Source: Gemmatimonadota bacterium
GTDB taxonomy: Bacteria; Gemmatimonadota; Gemmatimonadetes; Gemmatimonadales; GWC2-71-9
Length of the DNA stretch: 6,175 bases
NCBI GenBank assembly: GCA_003222235.1
Contig: QHVD01000242.1
Span: forward strand, 2,313-8,487
Direction of reading: 5' to 3'
In this document: piece by piece, positions 6,136 to 6,175 of the stretch
How positions within the stretch are numbered: the first letter of the stretch is position 1
How the letters are laid out: each line of letters starts with the position of its first letter
Translations under genes and position numbers: made by a program
The notes under the pieces: model-generated
Databases searched by the model: none
Told to the model about the DNA's origin: nothing
The model's input: only the letters and a program-made list of their open reading frames with translations

Positions 6136-6175
6136 ATGTCCCGCTCGCTCTCGCTGGCTCTGCAGACGCTCGTGC
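6136..6175 (+). CDS. Start of an unidentified gene downstream of DM13 (runs off right edge)
   Basis: ATG at 6136 lies 15 bases after the DM13 stop, with AGGAGG (6120-6125) overlapping that stop and 10 bases before the ATG. Only 13 complete codons are visible (MSRSLSLALQTLV) and no stop occurs before the edge. The tight spacing and strong ribosome-binding site suggest one operon with the DM13 gene. Too little is visible to assign a function or topology. Confidence 0.65.
   Translation, partial: MSRSLSLALQTLV

Overview
This is a high-GC bacterial window. The leftward gene encodes a sigma-54 activator module, which implies a sigma-54-using bacterium. The kinase-ATPase-TPR-GAF architecture fits large-genome, environmentally responsive Gram-negative lineages such as Myxococcota, Acidobacteriota or Methylomirabilota/Rokubacteria. 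The window contains no taxonomic marker gene, so the organism stays unresolved.

Layout. Positions 1-5088 (minus strand) are one uninterrupted reading frame of 1696 codons that runs off the left edge. It encodes a giant signalling protein: N-terminal Ser/Thr-kinase-like domain, AAA_16-type STAND ATPase, long TPR-like helical region, GAF domain, short coiled coil, and a sigma-54 (NtrC/FhlA-type) AAA+ domain with an intact GAFTGA loop. The remaining AAA+ lid and the expected DNA-binding domain lie beyond the window. Positions 5089-5396 are a divergent intergenic region with a perfect 22-bp palindrome and a promoter-like element (P1). Positions 5397-5489 (plus) encode a 30-residue peptide with a strong Shine-Dalgarno, built from two copies of a 12-residue motif ending in Cys-His. 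A 10-bp GC hairpin (5513-5536) follows, then a second promoter-like element (P2) that matches P1 in both boxes and spacing. Positions 5617-6120 (plus) encode a membrane-anchored DM13-domain protein. At 6136 another gene begins 15 nt downstream and leaves the window after 13 codons.

How it fits together. The right-hand part reads as a compact cassette: promoter, tiny Cys/His repeat peptide, hairpin, near-identical promoter, DM13 redox-type protein plus a downstream partner. The shared promoter architecture suggests that the peptide and the DM13 operon are co-regulated, possibly by an ECF-type sigma factor (GGGAAC -35 box). The sensory regulator lies divergently, but the sequence does not show that it controls the cassette. 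The peptide is the most unusual item. Its two repeat units keep the same residues while most of their codons differ synonymously, which argues that it is translated and under selection. I do not recognise its family.
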